Positions 12,256 through 26,600 of a DNA stretch of 64,000 nt are shown piece after piece. Within the stretch, counting starts at the first letter, position 1. Each line of letters begins with the position of its first letter. Source of the DNA: Zoroaster sp. YZ-2022 (taxonomy: Eukaryota; Echinodermata; Asteroidea; Forcipulatida; Zoroasteridae); NCBI GenBank assembly GCA_029582265.1, contig CM055830.1, forward strand, positions 32,219,172 to 32,283,171, in the 5' to 3' direction. The position numbers and the translations under genes were made by a program. The notes below the pieces were generated by a model. That model ran no database searches, had not been told where the DNA came from, and worked only from the letters and a program-made list of their open reading frames with translations.

Positions 12256-14629
12256 CTAACTATTCAAACTTGGTGATTTCACCTTTACCTTCAAAGCCGC
12301 CATGATCGACTCCATCATGCTGTTTACGTGCTGGTGGGCTTGGAACAGACGTTCTGACGGTAACTCCGCTAATTTATCGGTCGCAAACTCCGCCACGAGA
12401 TCCTTGAGCCTGTCCACAATCTTCGCATGTTTGGCCTTTGTCGGTTGTTCCTCGTCCGAGCCAGCCGGACTGCCGTCGTCGAGTTCATGGTGCTTTCGTT
12501 TGTTTCTTGGTTTTGGTAGAGACGGTTCCTTGTTACTTGTGGATGCCGTTTTAGTTGACTGCAGTTCTGAAGACATAGCACCCGTTGTGAGACAGGAAGG
12601 GTCTGTATGTACAAATTGAATACATTGTCAAGTTACGATGGGAAGTTCAAAGTAGGGTGAGAACTACTGTGACAATTACTTGACCGGAACATTAATAGGT
12701 CCACTCGCCGGGTCAAACATTTGCAATGTTCATGGGGGGGCTCGTTTGAATCTCTCAGGATGGGCAGTTTATGTTTTCTCTGTTAGACCACAAAACAAAA
12801 AAACAAGCCTCCAGTTTTCTGGCTCATTTGGAATTCTGCCTTGCTGTGTTTTAAACAACTTTTTCACATAGGGGTATGAATGTTTGCCCGATTTGTGAGG
12901 CCTCTCTTAGCCACCATACTTTGTATATGGGAAATTTGGTCCCTGCGTATACAATGTATCATGTATTTCCCATAATTTGTGTATGGGACATTTGGTTTGG
13001 TTCCGAAAAAACGCGTATATAAAAAAAATTCCCATAAATTTGTTTTTAAAAGTGCGTCACCACACTGATTTTGAAGTCGACCTATGACCTAGGAGACTTT
13101 TTTGTGTGTCCTCATCAGGTAATTACTAATACTGTGTTTGGGAGTTATCAAATACACAGCCACTCAAATTATATGCTGCCCTCTTGTGACAATCACTTAC
13201 TATGTATAAGGCCCATATTGTTCTGTAACACATGTGATGAGATGTTCTGAATACATGGTTATTCAACTAAATGTCATTCATGAAGGCCTCTATTTATGAA
13301 CCAGAACACATAACATACTGTACATATTTACCTTCCCTTTAACCAAGGGAAAACTGCTTAGCACTGAAATTGAAATCCTGTGAGGTTCAAGAAATGATTT
13401 ACTTACCATGTTTATTATTTCTAGCACTCTCCTCAACTCCCTTCATAGCCTCTGCCGCCTTTTTCTCGGTCCCGCCGTTCTCCGAAACGACAGCCTCCTC
13501 GTCTTTCTTCTTGCTCATCAGAGGCACTCCATCCTTCATCATCTGCTGTTTCTTAAAGTTGGCCATGACCTTCCGGAGATTGCTGATCTTCGGCGAGCGG
13601 ATAGGTAGCGACCTGATCTCTGTCGGAGACAGCGAGCAGAGGTTGCCGACGGTGAGGATGTTGCGTGCTCGTACGAGCTGTCCAAGACCTCTGGACCTGG
13701 AAAAGGATTGAGAAAAATTAATTTCAAGTCTAGTATTAGACACCAATACCTTTTCATGTCTTTAGGACACCCTGTTTGCTAATTGGAATACAAGTAAAAA
13801 GTATTGTTAATTAAATATTTGGACGCCATTTTTTCCAACAATAAATTTGGACACCCTATTTAAAACATCTGTTTTATCAATGCGTAAATGCATTTTCGTC
13901 ACTGCAAAAGTGTCATATAAAAATGTAATAAATATCTGCAATAATTTATACTTTTGCAGTCACAGGTTTGGTTGTGAAAAAAGAATCTTACGTCGTGGTT
14001 TTTTGCACATTCATCTATGAATTTCAGGAAAATGCATTTTTGCTTGCAGAAAAGTGTGTTAATGCAACAATACTGTTAACTGGATATATGATAATTGTTG
14101 CACTGATGTGCTGACCAACATCCACACAGGGGATTGTCACAAATGCATTGTCCAAATAAAAATCTACCTTTCCTGGTAACCATGAACACTTGAATGCAAA
14201 TAGAGTCAAAAGCACATGCTTACCAGTGAAATGGTAATGACCCGCATACAGGTTGATGTGTGCATAAAGAGCGCCCTCAGTGAGTTATGCACAGAGGATA
14301 TGTAATAAGGCTTCTTTCACTGTTGTCAAACTACAGTGTATCAGCATTTGAACTGGATATTGATGCCAACTGTTAATGTCTGCTCAAGCCTCCTGAGATT
14401 AGATTTTATCCGAATCTTGAAACTTTTCTGTGAAAACTCACCACATTGAGGACGTCAGCTGGGGCAGGATCCTCTCCACGGGGGTGCCACACTCAGCAAG
14501 ATCCGGGAACACACTCTCTGTACTGTCATAGTCACTGTCTATGCTGTTGTCAAGGCTGTTTTGCTGGGTGTCTTGTGTGAGTGGTGTCCCCTGGGTGTTC
14601 TGTGAGCTTGGCCGGATTGGTCGTAAATG
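12256..14629 (-). other. RIF1: RIF1 C-terminal domain (exons 27-29, residues 2460-2721)
   Basis: Exon 27 (14,442-14,629) ends ILPQLTSSMW, and exon 28 (13,407-13,696) continues SRGLGQLVRARN, LSPTEIRSLPIRSPKISNLR. This is the conserved C-terminal DNA-binding segment of animal RIF1. Exon 29 (12,256-12,566) encodes a Lys-rich linker, a helical LFQAHQHVNSMMESIMAAL block and the end VKSPSLNS, like the vertebrate terminus (LFEMHEKL, SPSHENS). Exon 26 (15,703-15,852), just upstream, is a basic Ser-rich linker. Confidence 0.92.
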
Positions 14630-17600
14630 CTAAAGATGATAAAAACAAATACTTAATAAAACAAAATTGCAAGAAATTTATTCAAATGCAAAACATTTTC
14701 ACATGATGTAAAGTATAATAGATCCTGATCTCAGAGTGGCCATCGTCATTTTCTTATACGCAAAACCAAAGGAATCAAAATAAGGCCTTTGTCCAAAATA
14801 AACCGGTAAACTAGACTTATTTCATGGTGACCTTTGATTGGTAACCAAAGAACCAGAAAAATTTGGACATGGTTTGGAACGTATCTATAAGGGAGGAGAA
14901 GCCCAGCCAGGCCCAGGCCCGGAGGCCAATATAATCCCCTAGCTGAGCACAAAATACCCTTTACTAAATGAATAGATCTCAAATAGCTCTTATCATTAAC
15001 ACAGACTTGACTGACCCCTCAGCTGACTGTTGTTCACAACTGCAGCCATTATAATGAGCTCTACTAGGCTGGGCTAGGTCCTCCAGAAGCCCAGGTTATA
15101 TTGATTGGCAGGTACTGTATTGTTACAGGATTAGGACTCACAAAAGACAGATTAAGAGGCCAGGTTGCCTGGGCCTGGCTTCTCAAAGGCTTGGCTGTAC
15201 CATGACTTTGGCCCTCCTCCCTATATTCTTCATTACCTCTAGTGAGAGAAGGCCTGTAACACAACACCCCCCCACCCCCCCGAAGAAAAATGGTCCGTTC
15301 AATATTTACTTTAACCCAGTGAAGACATTCTGTTGAAATTTTTTTTTTTTTAAATTCCTGAATATATAACTATGATAAAATATTAAACCATACACATCCT
15401 TCAATTTTAATGGGGCAATTTTTTTTCCAAAGCAAAAGGTTGGTTGTCTGGATCCAATATTTTGTTTTCTTGCTAAAAATTTCATTTTTAAAAGGACCTG
15501 TGAGTCACACTCGACCTTTGTGACTCGGACTTCATGACTCAACACCGAGAACACAGATTCAAGGTTTGGACACAATACAGGCTACTTCTTTCTTTCCTTG
15601 GTGGCTACTTCTCTTCTTTGAAGAAACTTTTGAGGCTAAGAGAGATTTGTAAAAAAATCCCGAGAAATCACAGGCCTGAACGATAAATTAAACCCACTGT
15701 ACCTTTCTCCCAGATGAAGGGGTTATGAAGCCATGCTGTTTGGCTGCTTTCCTCCGTGCCATACCAGAACTGATCCTCCGCCCGCTTGGGCTTATCCTGG
15801 TCTTTGAGGAACTCGTAATACTGCCAGATGATCTTGATGGAGTTGTGATAAACTGCGAGGGAAAGAAATTAATTCAAAATGTGTTCTTCATATGATGTTG
15901 TGCGACAAAGATTAAGCCTAACCATGCTGAACGCAACAGAATGCAACATATGTAAATATCACTCGGACCTTGTTTGTTAGTAAGCTGAGAACAAAAGATA
16001 TTGTTGAACGTTTTTGTTCAGCCAGCAAAATTTCTGCTGGCTGCACAAAAATAAAAAATCTTGGGGTGACTGATCTTTTGAAGTTGTGGCTCCACGCCTT
16101 TGGAATGATTTGCCTCTGTACATTCGTGAATCTCAATCTGTTGACTCCTTCAAGAAGAACTTAAAAACTCATCTTATGTGTATTGCCTAGGACTCCTGAC
16201 ATTCATATATGTATTTTTTGATCTTTTGTTTAGTATTATATTGCATTTGCTATTGTATTGTTATGCTATTGAATGATTACTAGTATCTTGTTTACTGTAA
16301 AGCGCCTTGAGCACTTCTTGGTGGATATGCGTGCGTTATAAATCTTCTGTATTATTTTTTTGCATAGCAGGGTCTGTAGCCAATTATTGAAGGGTTAACA
16401 GTTTTTTTTAAGCATATTTAATAATCATCATACTCATTGTAGTAATATTAGTATAATAACTTCCCAAGTTAATTTCCGTCATCCAATCGGAATGCAACAT
16501 TTGTTTTTTGAGACTAGCAATGGTGACAGGTCGCTTTAATTTTAATGCTTCTCTTTGGAATTTACCTTAGAATGGACAGTGACCACCTTTGAGGGCGTGG
16601 TCGTGACGAGAGGGGAGGGAGGATGGGTCACACGTTGGTTCTTGGTGGGTTTGTCCGCTGGTTCCGCGGGTATGAGCTCTACGGCAAACTGCTTGATGGG
16701 GGAGTGTTCCGAGATGGGCTCTGCAAAACTCACTCGACGGGACTGGGTGTAAAAACATTACAATCATGACACAAACCACTTTAGAATACAAATATTTTGA
16801 GACATTTTCCTAAAATTCAAGTATCCATGATGTTGGTGCTTCATGGACACCCGGAAATTGAGCTGTCGTGGCCGAGTGGTCTAGCTTACCGGATTCAAGT
16901 TCTGGTGTTAGCACAGAATATGGGTTCGAATCACGGCCGTGACACTTGTGTCCTTGAGCAAGACACTTAATCATAATTGCTTCTTTCCACCCAGGGGTTA
17001 AATGGGTACCTGTGAAGGCAGAGTTGGTTTGCTCTATATGCGCTAGAAATGGCAGCAATTGAGCTGTATACTCCCCAGGGAGCTGAGATGGTTTCAGGAA
17101 TGATTTATGAGCCTTATGAGCAGGGATAATAATATAATGCGCCTTGAGCACCACTTAGTTGGTGGATACGTGCGCTATATAAATCCACACATTATTATTA
17201 TTATTATTATTATTACAATGTTTAGGGCTTACTGGAAATTTGAACTTTTTGTCTAAAATGTATTGGAATTTAACTGGAATTGAACAAGCTCAGTGCAACA
17301 AGATCAAACATATGTAGAACTTTGTTGGATCTTATTGCAGTGAATAAAATAATTATATTGTTTGCAATGATAGACTTTGTTGCACATTTTTCTGTTGTTA
17401 CATTTTGTTGTAATTAGCAGGGTGTCTGTGGAATGCATATGACATAAAACACAATAAAGGGGGCCACTTTCCTACCGTCACGTTAGCAGTTTTTCTAATG
17501 GTTGTAATTTTTTTTTAATATCTGAAACCACCCAAAAAGAATTTCAACATTTGAATAGACATGCATGCTTATCCTAAAGATAATTTGAGTTGATTATTCC

Positions 17601-20600
17601 TATTATTTTTTTAATTACCCTAAAATTTCCATCAACAAATGGACGGAAAAGTGAGGTAACTTTTTCCGTCCAATTTTTATGGAAATTTGAGGGTGAAAAA
17701 ATAAAAAAAAAAAATAAAAAAAAAAAATAAATCAAAAAAAATAAATCAACTCAAATTAGTTCTAGTATAAGCCTGCATGTCCATTCACATGTTGAAACAC
17801 TTTTTGGTCGGTTTCAGGTACTTAAAAATAAATAACCATTGGAAAAACTGCTAACGTGACGGATGCAAAGTGGCCCTCTTTATTGTGTTTTATGTCATAT
17901 AGAGGTTAGGATAATTAAAGGGACACTGATTGTATTAACTGTCAAGTTGCAAACGCTTGTATCAGTTCTTTTCCCTTGCCCACCAAAAACATCTTTCACG
18001 TAGTTTGTTGAAACCAAATAACGGTACAGTCATTCTGACTCCAAGACATGAAATTATACTACTCAAAACAATTTATTGAACACCGGAATAATCTCAGTTA
18101 AAGCAAGATAACTTATTTCAGATAAATACAATGTTTCACAGAATTGATGAGAAACAACTGCACAATGAAACAGATGATAAAGGATGCATGTAGTGATTAC
18201 ACATTTCATGACATGACTACTGAAAGAGAGAGGGGTTGCAAATGAAAATCCCGGTTCATGGAACATTTCAAACCTATTTGATGTTAAAAATCCGGTGTTC
18301 CCTAAATTGTTTTGAGTAGTATATAATTTATTGATATTCTTGCATTGGGATAATCAAATCAATTGAAATTATAATTGCAAACCAATTTTCTAAACATTCC
18401 CACTCACCTTATTGCTGGGAGAAGGTGATGCAGTGTCCCTTCGTTTTAGAATCCCTCCACTCGGAGAGCCTGAGGGAGAGTACATGGCTGGAATAGACCC
18501 CGAGGGTGAGTTTGGATTGCCCAACCTTTTCCTGGCTGCTTCACTGGCATTTGGTGAGCTGTGACAGAAGGGAGCAAACTTAGATATCACTGGTGACTCA
18601 GGTAAAGACTGTGGTTTGCCCAAGGGCGATGAGCACCTACCGAGAGGTGCCTCTAAATCCTGTTTATTGTCAGTGCTTTCAGTTGTCTTAATCTCTGGAT
18701 TCTCAGGTATGTCCCGTTTTGGGGAATAACACAACGAGGCGTCCAAAGGACAATCCATGCCCTCTTCGGTTGGCTCTTCGACCATTTCAGAACCTAACAG
18801 GCTGCTGCTAAGAATCTCTAGATCCATAATATAATCTACACTTGTTGATGCTGGATCAGTGCTCTGATCTTGTTCGGTGGCAGGAGGTGGGATCTCACTC
18901 GTATGCACTGTAGATTCAGTGGTTGCTGTATCTTCCTTGGGAGTGCCTTCAGTTTGTAAACTTACAGAACTTGACGACAAAAGATCATCTCTGCTTTCTG
19001 GAAGAGGCAAGCTAGTCGACAGGCTTACCACTTGGAGTAAATCCTCCAAAAGGTTGTTGATTTTCTCAGGAAGGGCATTATCTAGTACTTCTTTCAGTTC
19101 AGCCTTGTCCAACTTCTCCTCAAATTTAGACCTTTTAGCTGGTTTAGCAACATCGTTACCTGATCCTGCCTTTAAAACCCTTTTAGGTTTTCTGCTTGGT
19201 TTGCTTGGCACACTGGAGCTAAGATGCTTACTTGTATGTAGCCTTGTTGCCATAGGAGATACCTTGGCAGCAACTTTAATAACTGGTTTTCTTGGGGAAG
19301 ACTTACTGTGGTTTAATGGTGATTTTATGGCACGTCTTAAAGCTTTTTTGGCAAAGGCTGAATTTGGACTTGTTTTGAGACTAATTCTAGGAGAGTTTGC
19401 AGGAAGTCTTCTCCCTGTCCTCTTACTTTTCAAATTTGTCAACTGTTCTGGTGTCTCAGTTTCCTTGCTGTCACTATCTTTGTTCATGATGACCTTTGAA
19501 CTTTCCTTGACCTGATCAGCTTCAAGTTTCTTCTTTGGAAAATCCACCTCTGAATCGGAACTTTTTTGGCTTTCAACAGCAAGATAGCAATGCTTGATCT
19601 GGGCGAGAGGGACATCATCTTCATCACTGTCCTCTTCACAATCCAAACTAGGACGTTCCCGTTTTCCCAAACATAGCTTCTTTTTGCTTAGACGTAGACT
19701 CCTTTTGATAGTTTTGTCAGAAGCCTTCCTACTCTTGGTTTCATCTTGTGAAGTCTTGTTTGCACCTCCTTCTGGGATGTCTGTGGTTGTTTTGGGACAG
19801 CTTTCAAAGAGATCATCACAGCTGTTTAGAATGTTTGTTTCTTCGTCCAGAGATTCAGGAATGCTGCTTGATGAGGCTACCCGTAGTTTATCTTGCTCAT
19901 TCGGATTAAGAGTTTCTTTCTCCACATTTTTTACTTCTGCAGCACAATCTATGAGCTCAGGTAGATCCTGTCTTTGTTCAGCGGAAGCCTCTTCAGTCTG
20001 AGAAGATTCTCTTGAAGGTGCTCCTGAAGTTTCTTGTTGCTGTTCTTCCTCTTTTTGGACCTCTACACCAGACATCGTTTCCAGGTTGGACTCCTGTGAA
20101 ATCAAACTACCTGACATCTTTTGGCTTTGCCCCCCTTTGTTCTCAATAATATTTTGCTTTTCAAAAGCCGTGGTTTGAGAGTTTGAGGCTTCCTCGACAG
20201 GAGACAATGATGTTGGCTTTACTTTCTTTTTACGACTGCGTTTCTTTAATACTTTGATCGTAGCCTTTTCCACATTGAGGGATTCCTGAGTATTTTGAGA
20301 GCCTTCTGATGGAATCTCGTTGATAGTGTCTTCTAGTGTTGACTCATCAGCTGTGTAGCATTCAGACAGTTCACTTTCCCCTTTTTTATCAGCTGCATCA
20401 GAAAATTTGGAGATTGAACAAAAAGACATGTCTTTTTCATCACACACTTCCACCCGTTTCTTTCTTCTGACCTTCCGTTGACCTTTAGGTCTTGTTTGAT
20501 TAACATCATCTTCCTTCGAAATATTCCCAACTACTTTGCCATCTTTGCTGACAGGCTCATGTAAGACCTGTTTCAATTGGCTATCATTATCTATCTGATC

Positions 20601-23600
20601 CACTGATTGGTCTATGTCAGTTTCATCCTCCAATGGCTCAATGCCATCTAACTCGAATCGTTCAGCCAGCTCGGCCAAATCGGCTTGGGAGCTCTGCAAA
20701 CTTTTGTTCATTGATCTTTGACGCTTTCTCCGTGTTGTCCTCTTTTGTAGGACTTTCTCAGCTTTAGAGTTTCGTTCGGCAGAGTCCCCGGCAGTCCGTT
20801 TCAAAGACTTCTTGGAAGCATTGCTCCTTGGGGTTCCACTGGACTGGAGCTGCCGTAGCCGAGATGCAAACCAGTTTGGTGTTGGCTCCTCCTCACTGCT
20901 TGTAAAAACCTTTGGACTACTGTTAATATCAAGCCTTGAAAACGTGCACTTTGAGGGGTCCGGGCTCAGACGCAATAGATCAGCATCATTCAGTCTCTGC
21001 AGTTTGATTACAGGTGTCAGACTCAATTTCAAGCCTGATGGTAGTGAGCCACTGACGGCCTTTGTGGGAGAGATGAACAATTCCTCATCTGCTTTGACAG
21101 ATGCCTCGACATCCTGTGATTGCTGGGTTTCCGGGATGAAGCAATCGTCCTCTTCAGATTTCTGGACATCATCGTCCTTCCTGGTCTCTATTTCCTCATC
21201 GTCTGTTGAATCTTTTGCCAGGACATTCTGCTCCTCCGTCAAGCTTTCAACATCTTCCCTTTCCTGATCTTTTTCCACTTCCTTTCTCAGAATACCTGCA
21301 TCCGATTCTGTTTTTTCATGCAAATCTTCCATCACTTCAGCTCCATCTACTTCCATGTCCTCGAAAGAACTTTCCACTTTCTCTACACTCATTTGAAGCA
21401 AATGCTGCTTACTTTTCTCAGGGGAATGAGAACCTCTTTCAGAAACTCCTTCATCACTACATAAAATATTTTCCTCCAAACGTCCAGTAGAGCTCTCGGC
21501 TTCCAGTGCAGTCCTGGGAAGGCTTTCCTCTTCTTTGAACTCATCTTTCCCGTCAGATGCATTTTCCGAAACGGGTGATGGCTCTCGGGAATTTGCTTTT
21601 ATTTTGCTTAAGAATCCTGCAAAGGTTAATGATGAGTCTTCTGCGGTTTTGCCGTTATCTGAACGTTCATTTACTTCTTTTTCCTGTTCATTCTCAGCTT
21701 GTCCAGTCTTGTCGCTGTCCAGTTCTCCATCACTGCTGACTGACTTTGGAATTTCTTTGGCAACCATGGAGGCTTCATCGGCTTGCATAGGTGCCTTCTC
21801 CTGGATGCTGGGTGAATCCTTTGGTGGTCTGCTGGAGATGGTGGTCTGCTGATTTGGAAGGTTTAGGACTGATGGACTTTCCTCAGATGTTGATGGATTT
21901 TCGGACTGTTCTTCCCCTAATGGCCTGCAAAGAAACAAAGAATAATAATAACAACAAAATCAACTTGCAGCTTGTAGATTGTTTAATAACCTTGAACTAA
22001 AAATTATTTCACTTTTCCCCCTTTTTTCAGTTTTCTTGAAACTGACTGCAATGATTTATAGGGAAGATTAATATCATCTGTGCACCAAGTAAATGTCACC
22101 ACTTGGTTACTTTTGAATTATAAATGTTATTATAAAATTCATACATTCTTATTCAGAAAGTTGTCAATATAATGAACAGAAATTTCACACACAAATGTGC
22201 TATGACGCTTAATCTAATTATAACATGCTAATGCAGGAAGTTCCTGATCAGGGTACCAATGATTGTTATCAATGGTCCCATACTTGGCATGCATTTTACT
22301 GTAGCATACATTTTCCCACCTAAGTGACACATGAAAGCCACTTAGAGTCTACTTGTATGCAGACAAAAATATTTCAGTAAGGTCTATTTTACTTTAAACA
22401 GATTAGCATAGTGACACAGTACAAAAGATCAACTAATTTGATGCTGGCGATGACCGATAGGATGGTATACTTACTCTTGGGTCACCTCATTTTGACTCAT
22501 GATCTCCGAGAACATCTGTGTGTCTTGAGACTGCTCCAGATCGTTGTAGAGTGCTGGGATGACACGACGGGTGCGCAGTATCTCCTTCTGATGATTGGTG
22601 AGGACTTGGTTCTTCTTAGGAGACGGGGCGATGAAAACAAACCCCTGATGAGATAAAATGAAGTTTTCATATAATTATGTTTTAGTATTGAATAAAAATA
22701 TTCCACGTGTAAAATATTCCAGGCAGCAGGTTTTGTGTGTGCTCGTCACGCTGGTATGCACGCCGACACAACTGTGCCGACACTGGCATAATTTTCTGTT
22801 GTAACGCTCAAGTGATGAACAGCCATAAAAAATTATGTAATTCTTAAATCTTGGGATTATGTCGATAAAAACAATTAGTGAAAATGATATTTTGAAAGTC
22901 AAACCTCGCTGAGATGCATTGTATTTGGCCATGGGATTCTACTGCCGAGTTTCAGCAGCTTCACACAGGTAAAAATTAAGCAATTTATGAATTTACATGA
23001 ATTATGAATTTACATTCTGTATTATACAAGCGTTGGTTAAATCCTGGATGTCACCGTAGCACACAAAGGGGAAAGTCCAACATGGGCTTACGTCAGAGGA
23101 GAATAAAATAAATCAAACTTCTCACCCCCATACTCTCCTCATCCACATGAAGCCTCCTCCTAGCCGCTGCTCCGCCCACTCCAGGAGACCCATCTCTCTT
23201 CCCTTTACTCCCCAGGGGGGACGACACACCCCGTAACACACCCTTCCCAGGGGAGACGCTTCTCTTGTTTCCCTTTCCGAATGGGGAGGAGTATCTCTCG
23301 GGTGAAGAAGACGTGATGAGTCGTTCGGCCTGGGCAGTGCGTTTCAAGAAGCTACCGTGCATTTTTTTAGGGGAGGGGACGCCGAAGTTTGGGACAGTGG
23401 GGGCGACAGGAGGGGGAATAAGACTTTGGGAGGTTTCACTCTGATGAAAGAAAACAAACGTGAAGGGAAATTAGTAATTAACTCATTACATAAAGACTAT
23501 TTTTAATAAAAACAAGTTATAATATTACTATTACAAATAGTTTAAAAACATCTGTAAATTTGAAATCTAGATTTTTTACCATTTTATTAATTAAAATTAA

Positions 23601-26600
23601 AAATCTCATTAATATTACGTGTAATAATATAGCTTCAAGGCCATATTTCTGCTTTTTGTGCTGCATCAGTCTCTTATAATTATTTTCAATTCAAATGCAA
23701 TAATGATTTTTGTCCAAGTATTATAACATTCCTACATTCTTATTCAGAAATATGTCAATATTATGAACAGAAATTTCACACACAAATGTGACATGACGCT
23801 TAATCTAATTGTGGCATACTGATGCAGGAAGTTCCTGCTCAGGGTACCAGTGACTGATATCACTGGTCCCATACTTAGCATGCATTTTACTGTAGCATAC
23901 ATTTTCCCACCTAAGTGACACATGAAAGCCACTTAGAGTCTACTTGTATGCGGACAAAAACATTTCAGTAAGGTCTATTTTACAATAAACAGATCATTAT
24001 AGTAACACAGTACACACTACCGTAATAAGTTTTTAAAGTTCATAACTCTCTGTATATACCCAATGGAAATTGGAGTATGGCGCCCTCAACAGGTTGTGCA
24101 CACAGTGAATAGTTCATGGTAAAGAAACAAAATTGTACCTCAGTAAATTGACTGATGGGCGTCTCATTGACCATTTGAAGCTGTGTGTCCGTCCATCCAG
24201 GCAGGACCAATGGCGTCTTCTCCTTCAGTTTGGCCAAACACACCCTAAAAAACAAACACAAACAATTATTTCTGACATGATCTTGCAGGGCATTGAGGCT
24301 CTTGGTAACCGCAGGGAATCGGTTCGTCTCAGCAGAGAAAAGATGTGGATTAGGCATATCCACACCATTCACCCCCTGATCTCAACATACAGGAAGGGAA
24401 TGACTAATTTTTCCTTTTTTCTTTCTCCACAGACATTTTTACATTTACATTTGTTTTAAATTTGTTTTGCTCGTTAGTTTATGTTTGTTTGTTTATTCCC
24501 CTTGTCTGACTCATTGCTTTTTATTAATCTCAATCTCTTCACCCAGTCAAAAACTCCTGGTACCTGTATTCATACTTAATTCCCCTTTTGTCCGATCCCA
24601 GGTCCAGTACCCGACTTGCTTTTTATATCTTTTTCTTTAGTGTTCATTTCACGCCTGACTAACTCCTGTAATTATGTATACATGTTTGTAAGTAAGACTA
24701 ATTGAGGTGACACCATGTGAAATGCTCAATTGAGTAGTAATTAGTTCTGAAAAGAACTGGAGGTACAACTCGACGTTTTGATCAGTATGCTCTGATCGTC
24801 CTCAGGAGAATGCCGGACTCTGGGAAAGGCTGCTGCTTACGTAGGCTGCTAGAGGATTACGCGATGACAGGATGCTGGAGGATTAGTTCGTTGAGGCGTG
24901 CAGGTGGGAACTGTGGATCCTAGGAGTTGGGGGAATGAGTATGTGCTCACTGAACCGAATCAGTTGTAAACAAGCACTGGGGAAGGAGGGTGGTTGACTT
25001 AGGATATAGGAGATCCTTCAGTCTGGGGTGGGTTGTAGACTTTGGATATAGAGGATCCTTCAGTCTGTAATAGTGGTCACCAAATTACTACTCAATTGAG
25101 CATTTCACATGGTGTCACCGCAATTAATCTTACTTATCCTCCTCACCATGCAAAGCTACAAGTTTTACCTATACTGTTTGTATTTCGTCCTATTTTGCCT
25201 TTGAGAAAGAACCTGTTAGGTTCGGAACCTAAGACCAATAACAATTATTTTTCATTTAGTTGTGTGCCTGGAAGAAGGTCGTAATAAAAGTATGACCGGC
25301 AAAAGGTTGTAAGCAATGTGCAAAATTGTGTTTCAAGAAAACCGAGTGTGAAAGTTTGGTCGTTTTTCTGCCATTCATAAGTCATTGTAGGAAAGTTAAA
25401 TTCTGCATAGGAATGGAAAAACATGTCTTGGGAGTAATTCTAGCAACAAATATATAACAGTTATGTCCCATTTTTTTTTTCAAAGGAGCCATTTTACTGC
25501 TTACGACCTTTGTGTAGTTCACTTCCTGTTAAGATCTGGAACTAGCAAGCCGCGTCGAGCGCTTCTCCCAAGGCTTCTCTTTACAGGCAAGGACAACACA
25601 GTTTATGAGGACGGGAAGTGGAGAAAGAGACGAGACAATTTAAAAACTCACTTCAAGGTTTCGGGATACTCCAGTGAGTCCACAGTTGCAAAGGTTGCAT
25701 TCCAGAAGACTAGGGAGTGGCTCTTAATGGCTCGCTTTGGATGCGTCAAGCCATTCTCAAGTAATGGGGAGACCTTGACAAGGAAGGCCGAGTCGTAGGG
25801 TCCACTGTAGCGTGTCTGGATGGAGGTCAGGAGGTCAATCCAGAGTTTCTCCAATTTCTGCCATGTCGAGGTTGGGTAGACGCTCGACTTCAGAGGTCTG
25901 AAGTAAATATAAAAATCAATACTTAACCAATTTTGGGGATTAACTTGTACCGACGTACAGTGAAAATCCAAAGGTGAATCTTACGGTCAGACATCAATGG
26001 GCAAATGTAATTTCCTAGAGATTAAGACGTCTGCAAGATCATACATCTGAAGGTTTCTGTGGATTTTCTTTTACACATTCAAAAGCAACAAATATAAAAT
26101 GTCTTAAACAACGTCAGTGAAGGAAAGTTATGACAGCTGAAAAAAGTGTTGTGAAAAGTCTCCACCCAATTTAACAAGTACCCTATTGTATACAAAAAGA
26201 AATGACTGCCAGACATTAAGAACAAGCCAAAACGACCAATGATAAACACATTTCTAACTTACCCTGTGTTGTCATAGAAAGATGAGATAGCTGCAGCTAG
26301 TTTGTCCAGCAGTGAGGTGATGACGGTGGGTTGCGAGATATTAGTGAAGACTGTGCTCAATATGGTTGCCATCGTGCTAACTGATGTAGACATCTGATGA
26401 AAACTGGAAGACTATAAAATAAAATAAAAAATGTAATTAGTGCTAAAACCAGTACATTACCACAGAAAGGACCGAATGCTTGGTATTTCTCTTTCCAGTT
26501 TTGTGTTAAAACTTGATTTATCTTAATCAAAATTAGTCCAAAAAAAAAAAAGGAGCAATTTTTTTTTGTAAAAAAGCCAAAAATTCTAAATTGTGCTAAT

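Noticed and set aside
16864..16940. Possible tRNA-Ser or tRNA-Leu gene
   Set aside because: A and B boxes are present but the arms do not form a cloverleaf, and the sequence continues into a SINE body with a second copy at 29.3-29.7 kb.
18877..21852. Plus-strand frames of up to 212 codons opposite the giant RIF1 exon
   Set aside because: They are shadows of a long, codon-biased exon on the minus strand.
24760..24830. Hammerhead-ribozyme-like core on the minus strand (CTGAGGAC, hairpin GATCAG/CTGATC, AAAACG), as in Penelope elements
   Set aside because: There is an extra base between the first core motif and stem II, GAAA reads AAAA, and I could not find stem I. A structure search of family consensus sequences would be needed.
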